64,000 bases of DNA from Euborellia annulipes (lineage: Eukaryota; Arthropoda; Insecta; Dermaptera; Anisolabididae), in contig JAKCPI010031558.1 in the NCBI GenBank assembly GCA_023213315.1, forward strand, positions 1 through 64,000, read 5' to 3'. Below, one piece after another: positions 23,371 through 35,700 of the stretch. The notes beneath the pieces are model-generated. The model was not told the origin of the DNA, did not search any database, and was given only the letters and a program-made list of their open reading frames with translations. The position numbers were made by a program, and so were the translations under genes. Within the stretch, counting starts at the first letter, position 1, and every line of letters starts with the position of its first letter.

Positions 23371-24378
23371 AAATTCTGTTATTGTTTTTTTTTCTATTCT
23401 TTTTGGCTATAGAGGCCATTTAGGGGTAATTAATTTATTTAAATATAATAATATCGATAGTTACCGGGGATGTTCTACACGCTGATTGCTCGGGGTCACC
23501 AAACCCGCGCTTAGCATCGCTTAACCGCAAAGATTGTGTTGACTGTTCTCCGTTGCCTCCCTGCGACTATTATTATCATTATTGTCCATATATTTTATAT
23601 TCTTTTTTACTTTCTCTTATTTGTATTTATGGGCTTAATTTTTATTAACAAAAATTTTTTTTTTAAAAATGGCAAATAATTGTACATGTCATAATCTTTA
23701 AAGATGTGTGCCTACAAATAGTTTTAAATTATTTATTCCTTTTCTATGGAAAAAATCTGGTGTGACTGGTCGCACCAGATTTTTTGTGACTTCCCTGACT
23801 TCAGAAGAATGTTAATTATTTTTCTATCTTTAAAATATCAAATTCTGGTTGTTTATTTCATATAAAAAGAAAAAATAAATAAATAAAATGAATGTCCCTC
23901 AGCAATATCATTAGACTCATTAAAAAGATTAAGGAAGTTGTTAAATACACAAATTAATCTCGATTAATTTTTTTTTTTATTTTCGAATTAATAAAACTGC
24001 CGAAATAATCTCATGCATGCCCTAAAAATCTTTCCCAATTTCATTTTAATCGCCAGATTCTTAAAAAAAAAAAAAAATTGAAATATTACGAAAATAATCA
24101 AGCATGGAGAAAACATTTCAGCGCTCAAGTCAAAACAGTTATTTATTAGCAGGTCTAAATGATGATGATGATGGACCATAATAATAGCTTCGGAGTAGTT
24201 TTCATTCATACTTTATTAAATTGATGAATCAAGATTTAATAGAAGATCATTATGTTTTTAAAACATCATGTTTTGACTTAGTTAAAAGTGTTGTTTGAAT
24301 ATTTAGAAGACACTATTTAATAACATCATTTTATAGTGTAAACGCGATGATGAATTAAAAATGAATTAATTAATAAAG
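23371..24378. other. AT-rich stretch with a tRNA-like scrap and a mini hairpin
   Basis: 23440-23570 is GC-richer, with GGTCACCAAACCCGCGC, perhaps a SINE remnant. 23752-23786 is a miniature HNE hairpin, AATCTGGTGTGACTGG then TCGCACCAGATTTT. The rest shows nothing. Confidence 0.3.
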
Positions 24379-24919
24379 TGCATCAGCAAAGTACTAGTAG
24401 GCCTATATCCATCAAAATCTCGATTTTGACATGAATTCAATACTTTCTCTCTCTATATAATATAGAGGTAAGAGAAAGTAAAAATACTAAAAAATTATTT
24501 ATATATCTACGAAACGAAATATAACGTTAGTTCAATTTTTGTTTTTTGTTTTTTGTTTTTTTTTTTGTTTTTTTTTTTAATGAATAAAATAGTATCTCTG
24601 CTAGTGTTTATGATCTTTTCTCTTTCTTATCAGATTTTTTCTTCTATATTATTTTAACCGTTTTTCCTTTTGTTCAGAATTGTATCCTTATTTTGAATTG
24701 AATTCCATTCTTTTGGTTTGAAATATATTTATATATTTTTAAAGCCAAGTGGTGCGGGTTTGAATCTCATGCGGTCCGTTGAATATTTATTTAAATCATT
24801 TGAATACCAAATGGTATAAATAGTCTCTACAGTCACTAGATCATAGAAGAAGAGAGACTTCCCTCTCTCTCTTCTATAGATACATACTATCATGGTCAAT
24901 ACTCGCCCGAATTAAAATC

Positions 24920-25143
24920 AATTATCCCACCCAATGCAACATATACACGGAACACAAGGGAAGCATCGTCCCAGCATCCCTATGCTGTTCAGATCACGAA
25001 TACTAAAACTAATCAATTCCAATCTTCCTTTGTCCCCATGACCTCCCGTAATTGGAGCAAGCTCCCTGCTTCTATCTTTCCCAAAACCTACATTCTTCAG
25101 ACTTTCAAGTCTAATCTCAACAGGCATCTTCTCAGTTCCTGCA
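24920..25143 (+). pseudogene. Non-LTR retrotransposon reverse-transcriptase C-terminus, copy 1
   Basis: A + strand frame at 25014-25148 reads NQFQSSFVPMTSRNWSKLPA, then SIFPKTYILQTFKSNLNRHL, then a stop. This is the usual C-terminal pattern of non-LTR reverse transcriptases (R.WN.LP..I.....L..FK..L). The upstream part is closed by stops, so it is a dead fragment. It lies in a directly repeated segment. Confidence 0.55.
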
Positions 25144-25345
25144 GTTGAGTTCCCCTTTTATGCTTCCCTTTTTTTTTACTTGACAGGCCAAACTCTCTTC
25201 TTCTAATAAATTCAAATTAATTAGACGCTTCATGAATATTGTTAGACATATATATTTAATTTTAATTTAGTACATAAATTTGCTTTTCCATTCCTGGAGG
25301 ACAAATATTTGGTTTAGTTTATAGTTGTATAGGAAAATCAAATTA

Positions 25346-25804
25346 AAAATCTGGTGTGATGGTCGCACAGCACACTCTTACCTTCGGTAATCGAAAGTTG
25401 TGTTCTGTGCTTGTCACACCAGATTTTTTGTGTCGACATATATTTAGTTTCCGACAGCACGGTACATCCGAATTTCAAGATGTAAAATTTATAAACGGGG
25501 AGAATATTATATACATTTTGTTACCATGGCAACCATTTGTCCTATCTTTCCTATAAGTACAAGAGAAAAGTGGCCTTCAGAGGATTTCAAGAACAAAATG
25601 GGAATATACATTTTAAAGAGCATCTAAAAAATAACTGCATTTTGAATTTTAATCAAAATCGTTGGAGCGAATTTTGAGAAAATCGAAAAAAAACTGAAAA
25701 AGTGCATCAGCAAAGTACTAGTAGGCCTATATCCATCAAAATCTCGATTTTGACATGAATTCAATACTTTCTCTCTCTATATAATATAGAGGTAAGAGAA
25801 AGTA
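25346..25804 (+). mobile_element. HNE copy with internal deletion
   Basis: Standard 5' hairpin (25346-25430) and body, then AGTACTAGTAG joins directly to GCCTATATCCATCAAAATCT. The (AC)n tract and GATTCAGGGGACC segment are lost; the end hairpin is at 25765-25804. The same deletion junction is seen at 24407, as expected from duplication. Confidence 0.65.
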
Positions 25805-26242
25805 AAAATACTAAAAAATTATTTATATATCTACGAAACGAAATATAACGTTAGTTCAATTTTTGTTTTTTGTTTTTTGTTTTTTTTTTTGTTTTTTTTT
25901 TAATGAATAAAATAGTATCTCTGCTAGTGTTTATGATCTTTTCTCTTTCTTATCAGATTTTTTCTTCTATATTATTTTAACCGTTTTTCCTTTTGTTCAG
26001 AATTGTATCCTTATTTTGAATTGAATTCCATTCTTTTGGTTTGAAATATATTTATATATTTTTAAAGCCAAGTGGTGCGGGTTTGAATCTCAGGCGGTCC
26101 GTTGAATATTTATTTAAATCATTTGAATACCAAATGGTATAAATAGTCTCTACAGTCACTAGATCATAGAAGAAGAGAGACTTCCCTCTCTCTCTTCTAT
26201 AGATACATACTATCATGGTCAATACTCGCCCGAATTAAAATC

Positions 26243-26578
26243 AATTATCCCACCCAATGCAACATATACACGGAACACAAGGGAAGCATCGTCCCAGCAT
26301 CCCTATGCTGTTCAGATCACGAATAATAAAACTAATCAATTCCAATCTTCCTTTGTCCCCATGACCTCCCGTAATTGGAGCAAGCTCCCTGCTTCTATCT
26401 TTCCCAAAACCTACATTCTTCAGACTTTCAAGTCTAATCTCAACAGGCATCTTCTCAGTTCCTGCAGTTGAGTTCCCCTTTTATGCTTCCCTTTTTTTTA
26501 CTATATTCTTCCTGGCTGCATGTGACCACTGTATAGGTCTTCGGACCTTATGCACCCATTCCAAAAAAAATAAATAAA
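26243..26578 (+). pseudogene. Non-LTR retrotransposon tail, copy 2 with 3' end
   Basis: Same RT C-terminal frame as copy 1, followed by about 110 bp of 3' sequence (CTGGCTGCATG...GGTCTTCGGACC) and a simple AAATAAATAAATA tail, as expected for a target-primed retrotransposon. A SINE-2-like fragment follows directly. Confidence 0.55.
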
Positions 26579-26680
26579 TATGCCTGGACCCCAATATAAA
26601 TCGTATTTTATATATTGTATTTTGTCTAAAGTATATAAGGCCTAAGATCCCGAAAAGACTAAAATAAAAAAACTATTACC
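26579..26680 (+). mobile_element. SINE-2-like fragment
   Basis: ATGCCTGGACCCCAATATAA...AAGGCCTAAGATCCCGAAAA matches the SINE-2 body and tail with changes. It directly follows the RT-tail AAATAAATA run. Confidence 0.4.
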
Positions 26681-27680
26681 TATAAGCCTACATCGATATG
26701 TAATATAAAGAGAGAAATTATTGTGATGGAAACAAAAATTTGCAGTTGAGATTTAGATAACACAAGAGCTACGATATATTTTTTAAATACTCTTCTGGTA
26801 CTGTATGTAATATGTTCAAAGAGTATTAATACTACTAAATCAGGTGATACACGTCTTTCGAATAATGATTGTAAAAGAAAGTTGTTTGATAAGCGGACAA
26901 TCGCATCAGATGTTTATGTTTCCATAGATTAATTTACTACTAACTTGCAAATTGCTATGATTTTAAATTCTTATTTATAACTCTATTTTAATTCAAATCA
27001 AGTATGTAAAAGTTTTTTTCTCATATTTCTTTCAAACCATTTATAAACATCGAGATTCGACACAAATAAGATTTTAATTGAATGCCCTAACTAAAATAAA
27101 TAGTAGTCAGTTATTAGTTATGATAAAATACCCGATCTCATGATGTTTAAATGACCGGGTGCTCGTTTAAAAAGTCAAAGGTCTGACAGAGGATGAGGAG
27201 TTGTGGCCGATTTATGACAAACACGCGTGGAGTAAAAAGCATGCAAATAAATCATGCAAATTATTTCACACTCCTGTGGCCTGTCTTTTCGATCTTGGCC
27301 CTAGGAGGGTAAAGAACCGGCATTGAACAGGTAGCATTCTTCCATATGACTTGCTCAAGGCGAATTCATGCTAATTACCTACCTAGAGTTAGAGTGGATT
27401 CATATTCATATCAAATTGCTTTAAACTTTTATGTATTTAATAAGACTCCTGTCAAGTAATCTGTCTCACTATAATTACTGGTAATAATGCTGTATATAAT
27501 ATTCAGGTTTTATTTAAAAACATGTATAACTAAACCATATTTGGATTATAAATCCAAAAAAAATTTATTTGCTTCCGACATACACCAGTCAAAATTTTAA
27601 TAAAACTAAGGAATGTATTTATATTAAATTATATAATATATAAAATATTTATTTATAAATGTAAATACATTTCTAAAATA
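26681..27680. other. AT-rich stretch, nothing recognised
   Basis: No shared repeat; short frames only. Confidence 0.45.
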
Positions 27681-27689
27681 TATATGAGG

Positions 27690-27962
27690 GGACGTAATAG
27701 AGCTTCAAGGATCGTGATTCTTTTCGAAGGATTATTGCTAATCCTGCATTTTTGCGATCCTTATTCATCCAAACGCCTAAAAATCAAGACAGGATTTTCG
27801 GATCCCGGAACGGGATTTGCGGATTGGAACTGCGATCCTTTTTCTAAATCGGATCGGATCGTTCGAGTTTGTCAGATCACCAGATCAGATCGCTAATCCT
27901 TTTGCAGCAGCTGGATCGGATCGTTCGAACTGCCCGGATCGTTAATCCTTTTTAAAGAATTT
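27690..27962 (+). repeat. GGATCG-rich low-copy element
   Basis: Dense GGATCGGATCG, GCTAATCCT and GATCGTTCGA words on both strands over 270 bp. Repetitive ends of this sort occur in some hAT elements, but no target duplication was found. Confidence 0.35.
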
Positions 27963-28198
27963 TGTGCAATATGCCTCAATGGTCCAACCAGAATTTGTCT
28001 CGGGGGGGGGGGGGGGTAGAGGTGGATTTTGTTTCAAAAGACTTTTCTTTTTAAATTTTCGGAAGTTTAATGATTAATTAAAAAAAAAAAATGCAAAAAT
28101 TTTGCTCGGCTTCGAAGGGCAAAAAATTAAATAAAATTAATTAAAATTAATCAAAAACTTGCCCCTTTCCCAGTCAAGACTTAAAAGATCGTTTAAAT

Positions 28199-28503
28199 CA
28201 GCGTTTTCCAAACTGTGAGGCGAGTTTTCCTAGGGAGGCGCGGACTAGTCTAAGGGGAGGCGCGAATATTATTCACAACGAGCCATTTTCCAAATGATTG
28301 CTAGTTTTATAAATAAAATAATAAATAAGAGAAAAAATATTTTTATATAAATTTATATTTTTTAGCATTAAAAATTTTTGTTTTTGTATTTTTTATTAAT
28401 TTTTTTTTTTTATTATTTTAAAAAATGGAGGGGGAGGAGGGAGGCGTCATACAATTAAATTCTTTTTAGGTAGGCGATGTAACATAAAGTTTGGAAACCA
28501 CTG
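28199..28503. mobile_element. hAT-type element with 8-bp duplication
   Basis: Ends CAGCGTTTTCCAAACTGTGA and the complement of AAGTTTGGAAACCACTG; GTTTAAAT flanks at 28191-28198 and 28504-28511. 305 bp, no coding frame. Confidence 0.75.
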
Positions 28504-28656
28504 GTTTAAATATTTTAAAATAATCACTGTGACCCAGCTTTATTTTAATTTAAAATAAAACTCAATTATTTTTAAAAAATTTATTAATTTTTGAGTTTAT
28601 GACTCCATTCCCCCCCCTCCTTAAATCAATGCGTGATTGATGTCCAGGTCACTTTA

Positions 28657-28998
28657 TTGAGTATTGGGCAATAAATTGTTTAAATAAAGAGCACATTTCA
28701 AGCTTCCTTGTAAAAATACATTCCTTTGCCCCTGGATTATGGCCTCCAACTCATCATTCTTTCCCAACTGGTGGAGTGTGTGTAGGGGCGACTTTTCGAT
28801 ATCGGACGATTCTTTTTCTCTCCCCAGAACTCCTAAACTTACTAAGCTTTTTTCTTCTCTAAAATTATATTGCTCTATTTGGCTTTCTTTATTAAAAAAA
28901 AATTTTCTATGTAAATCTTTCCAGTTTAGAGATGAAATTCTTTTTCGAACTAAGTCGATTAGTTTCTCTATAAAACTAATAGGATTAAATTTATAGGA
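28657..28998 (-). CDS. Unidentified 114-codon open frame, possible exon
   Basis: Stop-to-stop minus-strand frame without an obvious start Met. It reads SYKFNPISFIEKLIDLVRKR at the N-terminal side, has LNWKDLHRKFFFNKESQIEQ in the middle, and REKESSDIEKSPLHTLHQLG followed by KNDELEAIIQG near the C-terminal side. The mix of charged and amphipathic segments is unlike the Phe/Lys/Asn-rich shadows found elsewhere. The SPLH...LGKNDELEAII stretch faintly recalls an ankyrin repeat, but I do not recognise the family. An acceptor-like TTATAG lies near its 5' side and a weak GAAT/GTATTT near its 3' side. It could be an exon of an antisense gene, an old transposon gene, or chance. Confidence 0.35.
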
Positions 28999-29814
28999 TT
29001 ATACTAAATCAACTTTTTTTTTCTAAAGAAAAAAAAGAAAAATGAAATTCCTATTACTTTCAATTGCCATTAAAAATACTTAGCAATTCTTACTTACCAT
29101 TACAAAATACGTATTTGACTTGTACGGTAAATAAATAAAAAAGTTAATTTCATAAAATTGAATACTATAAATTTATTTTATAAAAAAAATTTTATTAACA
29201 TAAAATTTTTTTTTACTAAATAATAATTATTCTAAATATTAATCTCTTGCGTGTTTAAACACTATTTGAAGTTAACAATTATTACTTGAGCATAGACTCA
29301 AATTTTCAATCTTATTACGAAACTAATATTTTTTTTTATGCTGACCAAGAGAGAAAAATCAGGCGTTCATTAATGACTTTAGATGGACAAGGATCCAGAA
29401 GCTGGAATTATTATCAAAAAAAAAAAAATGTTTTTCTTTTTTTATGAGGGGGGACCTCATCACTTTCACTCAACTGTCCGTGACCTTTCCAAGCGTCATG
29501 AATCGTCTTGACAACGGAATACCAAAAATGAAAGTAAAAATCATCTTTTGTTCAATTCTTAAAAAGTACCCAGGATTGCATCCGGCTCAAAGATAATAAT
29601 AATATCTTCTGACATTTATTACTCTTATTGTCATTATTAAAATCATGTCTATGCCAAGAGGTGGGCTCACAATGCTTTCTAAATTTATAATTTTATTATT
29701 GTTTAAAATAAACAACTAGCGATTGGATTGGCCCGTCCAGCTGTCTCACTGAAATTTATCTATCATGAATTGAATGAACGAACCCTTTTTGCTTTTTAAT
29801 CTTTTTTTTTTATA
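28999..29814. other. AT-rich stretch, nothing recognised
   Basis: No repeat or coding signal noted beyond the possible minus-strand exon ending at 28998. Confidence 0.4.
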
Positions 29815-29975
29815 TCAAAAACACTTTTTCCATTCACACACACATGCACACCGTCTTTTCGGTAACTCAGGACATATAAGACTTGAAACGATAACCGTAT
29901 TTTATTTAATATAGGCTATATATTTTGGGTCCAGGCATTCTTATTTAAGCCATTTGGCATCCAAATGGCTTATTG
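29815..29975 (-). mobile_element. SINE-2, 5'-truncated
   Basis: CACTTTTTCCATTCACACAC, GTCTTTTCGGTAACTCAGGA and CCAGGCATTCTTATTTAAGC match SINE-2. It stops in CCAAATGGCTTA with no tRNA-like head. Confidence 0.6.
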
Positions 29976-30977
29976 CTCAGGGCCCCACATTTTGTGGGTA
30001 AGTGGATGGCGACCACGATCTGCCCGAGCTGGGACAGGCAGTCCTTCACCCCGTATTCATAGTTTTTCCTTAAGGAAGAAGGAATCCTTATTCCTCATTT
30101 CTTGTTTCATAAATATTCCTCGAGCAAAAATGCTTCCTTAAATGCTCCCTTTTCTCAAGGGAAGTCAGGAGGTCCCTTAAGGAAGATTTTATAACCTTTT
30201 GTGCGCTAATTTTTGATTGACATCTTTTTTAAACAAAAAATACGCATGCCCTTATTTAACTTATTTTGAAATATAATTAAATTATATTGCATAAAAACTT
30301 AATAAATTTTTATTAGATATTTAAATAGATATCCATTTTCACAATTAGAAATAAAATTTCTACAAACAATCGGCCAATTTTTTATATGAATTTCATAATT
30401 ATATATGCATATATAAATAAACAAACGTGAAATATTGTATTAGCACACTCATAATTTATTAAACTTTAAACTATCATATTTTTATTCTTGCAATTTTTAT
30501 TGTCTTCAATCTCCTTGAATTAAAGTGAGTAGGTGGGAAGCCATCTGGAGGCTATTTATTATCAATGTTTATCTTTCGATGTGTTGGTGAATTCTGTCTC
30601 TATCTAGGAGATAGAGACTTTCCTACATACATTCCAGAAGCACATTGACGCCAGTTAAAATTAATCGCCTGCTTAAAGTTTCTTTTGGGTTCGACTTCCT
30701 GAGGCGATGGCGCAAATGCTTCCACATTGCAAAAGGAAATGATCTTGTTATTTAGATATTATTAGTGGGAGTAATTATTTAAATTTTGTTTTTTAATTAG
30801 ATTTTACACTTCAAAAAAGTGTATAGCTTTGTAATTTTTACCCCTTCTGCATGGGCAACTTGTTAAGTGGGAGGGGGAAGGGGGGGGGGCAACCACTTGT
30901 TAACACGAGAGGGGGGTATGGAATTAATATACACATAGATTATTAATTATTTATTATTATTATTATTTCCCTGGTCG
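29976..30977. other. AT-rich stretch, nothing recognised
   Basis: Contains several CTTAAGGAAG/CTTCCTTAAG words at 30070-30190 that pair locally; otherwise nothing. Confidence 0.4.
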
Positions 30978-31388
30978 CAATCGGTAATCGAAAGTTGTGT
31001 TCTGTGCTTGTCACACCAGATTTTTTTGTGTCGAGATATATTTAGTTTCCGACATTATATTAGAAATCAAGAGGTAAAATTTATAAACATGGGAAGATAT
31101 ATATATTTTGTTGCCATATCAACCATTTTTCTGTCTATCTTTCCTATGAAGTGCAAGAGTAAAGTGTGCTTCAAACAATTTTGAGAGCAAATTGAGAATA
31201 TACATATAAAAATAATTGATTTTTGAATTTTAATCAAAATCGTTAGAGCAAATTTTGAGAAAATCGAAAAAAAGTACATCAGTAAAGTACTAGTACCCTT
31301 TGCCCGATTATGTTCAAAAGCTTAGTGTTACGTCCCAGCGGGGTCCCTAACTTGAATATAAAATTTCATTCTCCTAGCTCTTTTCGTT
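30978..31388 (+). mobile_element. HNE partial copy
   Basis: Begins within the 5' hairpin (GGTAATCGAAAGTTGTGTTC) and ends at CTCCTAGCTCTTTTCGTT, before the (AC)n tract. Confidence 0.65.
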
Positions 31389-31477
31389 TGTTTTTGTTTT
31401 TAATATACAAAAGATTTTCTGGATAAAACAGGAGGGAGGCACTTAGGTTTTTTTTTTTTATTTCATTTAAGCTTAAG

Positions 31478-31670
31478 GTTTATTTAGTCTAATCTAAAAT
31501 AATTTCGGCATCGAAGGCCATTTAAACCCCGTTGGGGGGGCCCCCTCTATTTATTTCAATTGGATTGGTAGTTAATCCAAATGAAATAAATATTTGTCGG
31601 ATGAGACGAGATGCGAACCCCCTGTACATTAGGCAGAAACTCTACCATTGAGCTATGGTTAAGGACCACT
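31478..31670 (-). mobile_element. SINE-1-like copy with variant head
   Basis: TTTCGGCATCGAAGGCCATT...CCAAATGAAATAAATATTT and a head complementary to TACCATTGAGCTATGGTTA. It matches the variant at 5340-5520 better than the 52321 form. Confidence 0.5.
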
Positions 31671-31679
31671 TCGGGTTTG

Positions 31680-32605
31680 TTCGGATACATTCGGCTATTC
31701 TCGGCTTCTGATTGTTAGATTAATATTTTATTCGACATTCGCTTATTATTTTACATGTGGTGAAAAATCAGTGTATAAAAAGAAATTCTTTTTATTAAAA
31801 ATGTAAGTAATGTTAATTACTTAATTATAAAAACAATGATAAAATATATATATTTACTTATTAAGACAGCATATAAATTCCAAATAATATGGTTAGATTT
31901 TTTCAAGGTTAAAAATCAGACTTGAAATTTTCAAATTTCAATTTATTATTGCAAAATATCTCTTTTTATGAATTATTAAATATATATAAGCTACCTGGTA
32001 TTATGGACTTTATTATTATCCCTCTTTAAAAATAATTTTTTAGAAGGCCAAATACCATTTCTATAATATTGCACTGAATATAGTTTACTCCTGTATTTCC
32101 AATCAAATTTTACTTTTCTCTTAAATATTATATATTGATATTAAACAAGTAGCCTTGTAGACTAGACTAAATCTTTTAAAATTAATATTAGCATCGAGGA
32201 CTTGTCTTTAACTTATCTCAATATATAAAAGATCCTATCTTAATAATCTTTAATAGAATTGTCAATAATTAATTTTAATTAATCACATTCAAATTTCCGC
32301 ATAGCATCTTTCCATATATTTGACAAAGAAGATAAGGAAGAAGAATTCAATATTAATTATTACTTGAATTAATTATTAAAAGAATTCTTTGAATTTGAAA
32401 GTCTCATAAATTTTTTAAAGGCACATGAACTTCATAACCCCCATATAAATAAATAAATATTCATTAAATAAATTTAAATAAATACTGTCTATTTATAAGA
32501 AAACTATTCATACCATTAAGTACTATAATTTTTTTAATAAAAAAAATCTCACATTTTTTTGTGCTTCTTCCTTTGATTAATTTTTTGTTTTTGCCTTTTT
32601 TTCAG
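31680..32605. other. AT-rich DNA ending in an exon acceptor
   Basis: No coding or repeat signal until the polypyrimidine tract (about 32575-32605) before exon 1. Confidence 0.5.
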
Positions 32606-32771
32606 AGTTCCCCAACCGAGGCAATTTATCGAACTGAAACTGGTCTCCGTACTGATTGGTGGAATACCGCAAGAAGGCCTTCAACATCACGATGGAAAAT
32701 ATTGAAATGGTGTTTGATGCTTCTCGCAGTACTTTTGGTTCTTGGTGTTGTCATCTACTTTTTGCTTTTGG
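32606..32771 (+). CDS. Exon 1 seen: juxtamembrane segment and transmembrane anchor
   Basis: A pyrimidine-rich tract ending TTCAG precedes the exon. It reads [15 protein letters not shown]..., then basic [13 protein letters not shown], then a hydrophobic run of about 20 residues ([20 protein letters not shown]). The donor is GG/GTAACT and the exon ends in phase 1. Positive charges before the helix predict N-inside, type II topology. The reading frame continues open into the intron upstream, but the strong acceptor argues that this is not the first exon. The upstream exon with the start codon was not found. Confidence 0.85.
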
Positions 32772-35700
32772 GTAACTCTTATTTTCTTATCTTTTTTTTT
32801 TAAGGGTTCAATATTTATACACAAAATTAATCACATTCTATTTGCTATCATAAATCATATTTACAATTTACTTTCCTAATTCTATTTTGTTAACTCTTAA
32901 TTTGTTTTCCTCAAATAAAATTTAGCTTCAGAAGGATTTATAAACTCATAGATCTATATGAGTAAATTAAGAGAGGTGTTGGCTGCAAAATAATTCAGCA
33001 TATCGCTCATTTGCTACAAGAGTGTCATAACCAGTGGCGTCATTTGGATGGGGGGGGGGGCATTTGCCTCCCCAAGGGCTCTGATTTTTATAAAATTTTA
33101 TATTATTTCCCAAATAAAATATTTTTGGCCAAATTTGAGTACCTGTTTGTAAGGAAATTTTAAGAAAAAAAAATATTTGTCACCTCCCCCCCCCAAGAAA
33201 AAAATTTGCTCCCCTAAGGAAAAGTAGAAATGACGCCACTGGTCATAACTCAAAATTTCTATTTTTTCGGGAGATCAAAAAAAAAAAATAAAAATAAAAA
33301 TAAATAAATAAAACACATTTTTATTAAAATTCGAATGAAAAATGGTAGCTATACAAATTAATTATTATATTTATTATCGAAAATATTACTACGGTACACC
33401 TTCCGCAAAGCTTCTTTTTAACTGAAATGTTACGGTTTTGAAGTCAATAAAGAAATTTAAAAAAATTTTGCGATTCAAAAAAAATTAGATATTTTGCTGC
33501 AAGTACGAAAGCTCAGAAATGTTCCTCTCCCAGATAATAGAGCTTTTTTTTTTACTTATCCTTCCTTACTGAGCCAATAACTCAATAAGGGCGATTTTGA
33601 ATTATGTCGACATTGCATCAAATGAGCGATATATTGAATAATTAATTAAATCAAATTTATATATTTTTTTTGGTAGTTCTATATACGTATGTAAATATTA
33701 AAAGCATGAGCAGGAAGAAGCCTCTCTCCTTTCCTATAATTATTATTCTATTCGTAATATAAAAATTGTGGCTCTTCAATAATAAATATTTGCCTCATTT
33801 CATAATTTCTCTTAATTCTCCAATTCTTATTATTTTCTTTTCATAGTTTGAAAATTGATATCATGATAAAGATTCTAAATAATTTCCATATTATGTAAAT
33901 AATAAATATTTTTCTCTAAAAATTTGAAATATTTCCAGTCCAACCAGCTTCTCCTGTTCATATTTCTTTCACTTTCTGTGCGTATTTTTTTATGTCAAAC
34001 TAGCAAGTTTATTTCCTTTCTAATCATAAACTCATTCTTATCTTTATTTAAAGCATTCAGATAATGAAGAAAGACAAAAGACACAAAAAAATCGAATTTT
34101 AATATTAATGAGTGAAAATTTTTGTTAATTTTTTTTTGTTTTTCATTTAATCCAAGAAATGCTTTTAAAATAATGGTTGGGGGCGTCAGATCTCTTAAAA
34201 ATACAATACAATAGAGAGAGTTTGAAATTGGTTTTCTTGATGGGGAATTTCTCTTTGACCTCATATCTGTCATTTTTTTAAAATAAACTAACCGAGGAAG
34301 AATACTATAAAAGGGAATCTAATTTTTTTCTTGAGTTTAATTTAAATTTGTGGGTTCATAGGGGACTTTCTATTTCTCATATCATGCTTTGAGAAATACA
34401 TTTTTTCTTCATGTTCACACTTTTTTTAATATTATATTCAAACAAAAAAAAAAAATCTGGTGTGACTGGTCGCAGAGCACACAACTTTTTCTTACCTTCG
34501 GTAATCGAAAGTTATATTCTGTGCTTGTCACACCAGATTTTTTGTGTCGATATATATTTAGTTTCCGACATACGGTACATTCGAGATGTAAAATTTATAA
34601 GTATGGGAAAATATTTATATTTTGTTACCATGGCAACTATTTCTCTCATCTTTCCTTTCAAGTATAAGAGTAAAGTGTTCTTCAAACAATTTTGAGAACA
34701 AAATGAGCATATACATTTGAAAGAACATCTAAAAAATAATTGATTTTTGAATTTTAATCAAAATCGTTGGAATGAATTTTGAGAAAATCGAAAAAAAAAA
34801 AAAACTCAAAAAGTGCATCTGAGTAAAGTACTAGCACTCTTTAGCCGATTTTGTTCAAAAGCTTCGTGGCATGTCTCAGGGTGGTACCTAAATTAAAAAA
34901 TTTCAATCTCCTAGCTCTTTTCGTTCTTGAGATATTTTGTTCACAGACACACACGGACAGACTAGGTCGCAAAAATCACTTTTTTGGACTTAAGGAACCT
35001 CAAAACGTGTATATCCATCAAAATCTCGACATCGAATTTTTGACATGAATCCAATACTTTCTATATATTAACGCCAAGAGAAAGTAATATTCTTTAATTA
35101 GCAGCGCCTTATGGAGGTCGAAACCCCCTCCCCCAAAATTCTGAAAAATTAAATCTCGATTCAATATCTCTTTATTTATTTTTTTAGATAGTTAGTACTC
35201 TAGTTAGAAAGAATTACTTTAGAAATTATAAATAGAAATAATCAATTTTATAAAATTATGATTTACCTTATTTTTTCTTTTAGATATGCAAACACTGGTG
35301 GATGAAGAAAGACCTGTTGTTAAAAATAAACAAGCATCTGAGGGTGTATGGCCTGAAGGGGATCAGGACCGGATTCACGATGTCGTCTCACTAGATGGAA
35401 ATGTTCTCCTTGACCTGGGAGGTGTCACTTACCATGGAGAACATACCAATGAAGACAACAAAAACAAGGATGAGCATGATTCCGAAGAGGGTATTCCATT
35501 TCACTTAGACTTCTTTTTATTACTAGACTCTTACACTTTTTTATGGGATCATTATACTTGTTTTTGATTCATCAAGGTGACCTTCTCGTTAGAAAACAGC
35601 TATAAGTATTTAGATACAAGCGTTATCATAACTAAGAATTTTTTAAAAGCCAAATTCTTCTATATATATTTTCATGTTTATTATGAGATTCCTCTTTGAA

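Larger units (their letters stand above)
24379..26500 (+). repeat. Direct duplication, 0.8-kb units offset 1319 bp
   Basis: 24379-25173 and 25698-26500 are nearly identical, from AAGTGCATCAGCAAAGTACT through GGTGCGGGTTTGAATCTCA and the RT tail to TTATGCTTCCCTTTTT. The interval 25174-25697 holds an HNE 5' portion. The simplest reading is a tandem duplication of 1319 bp with one breakpoint inside HNE sequence. Confidence 0.75.
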
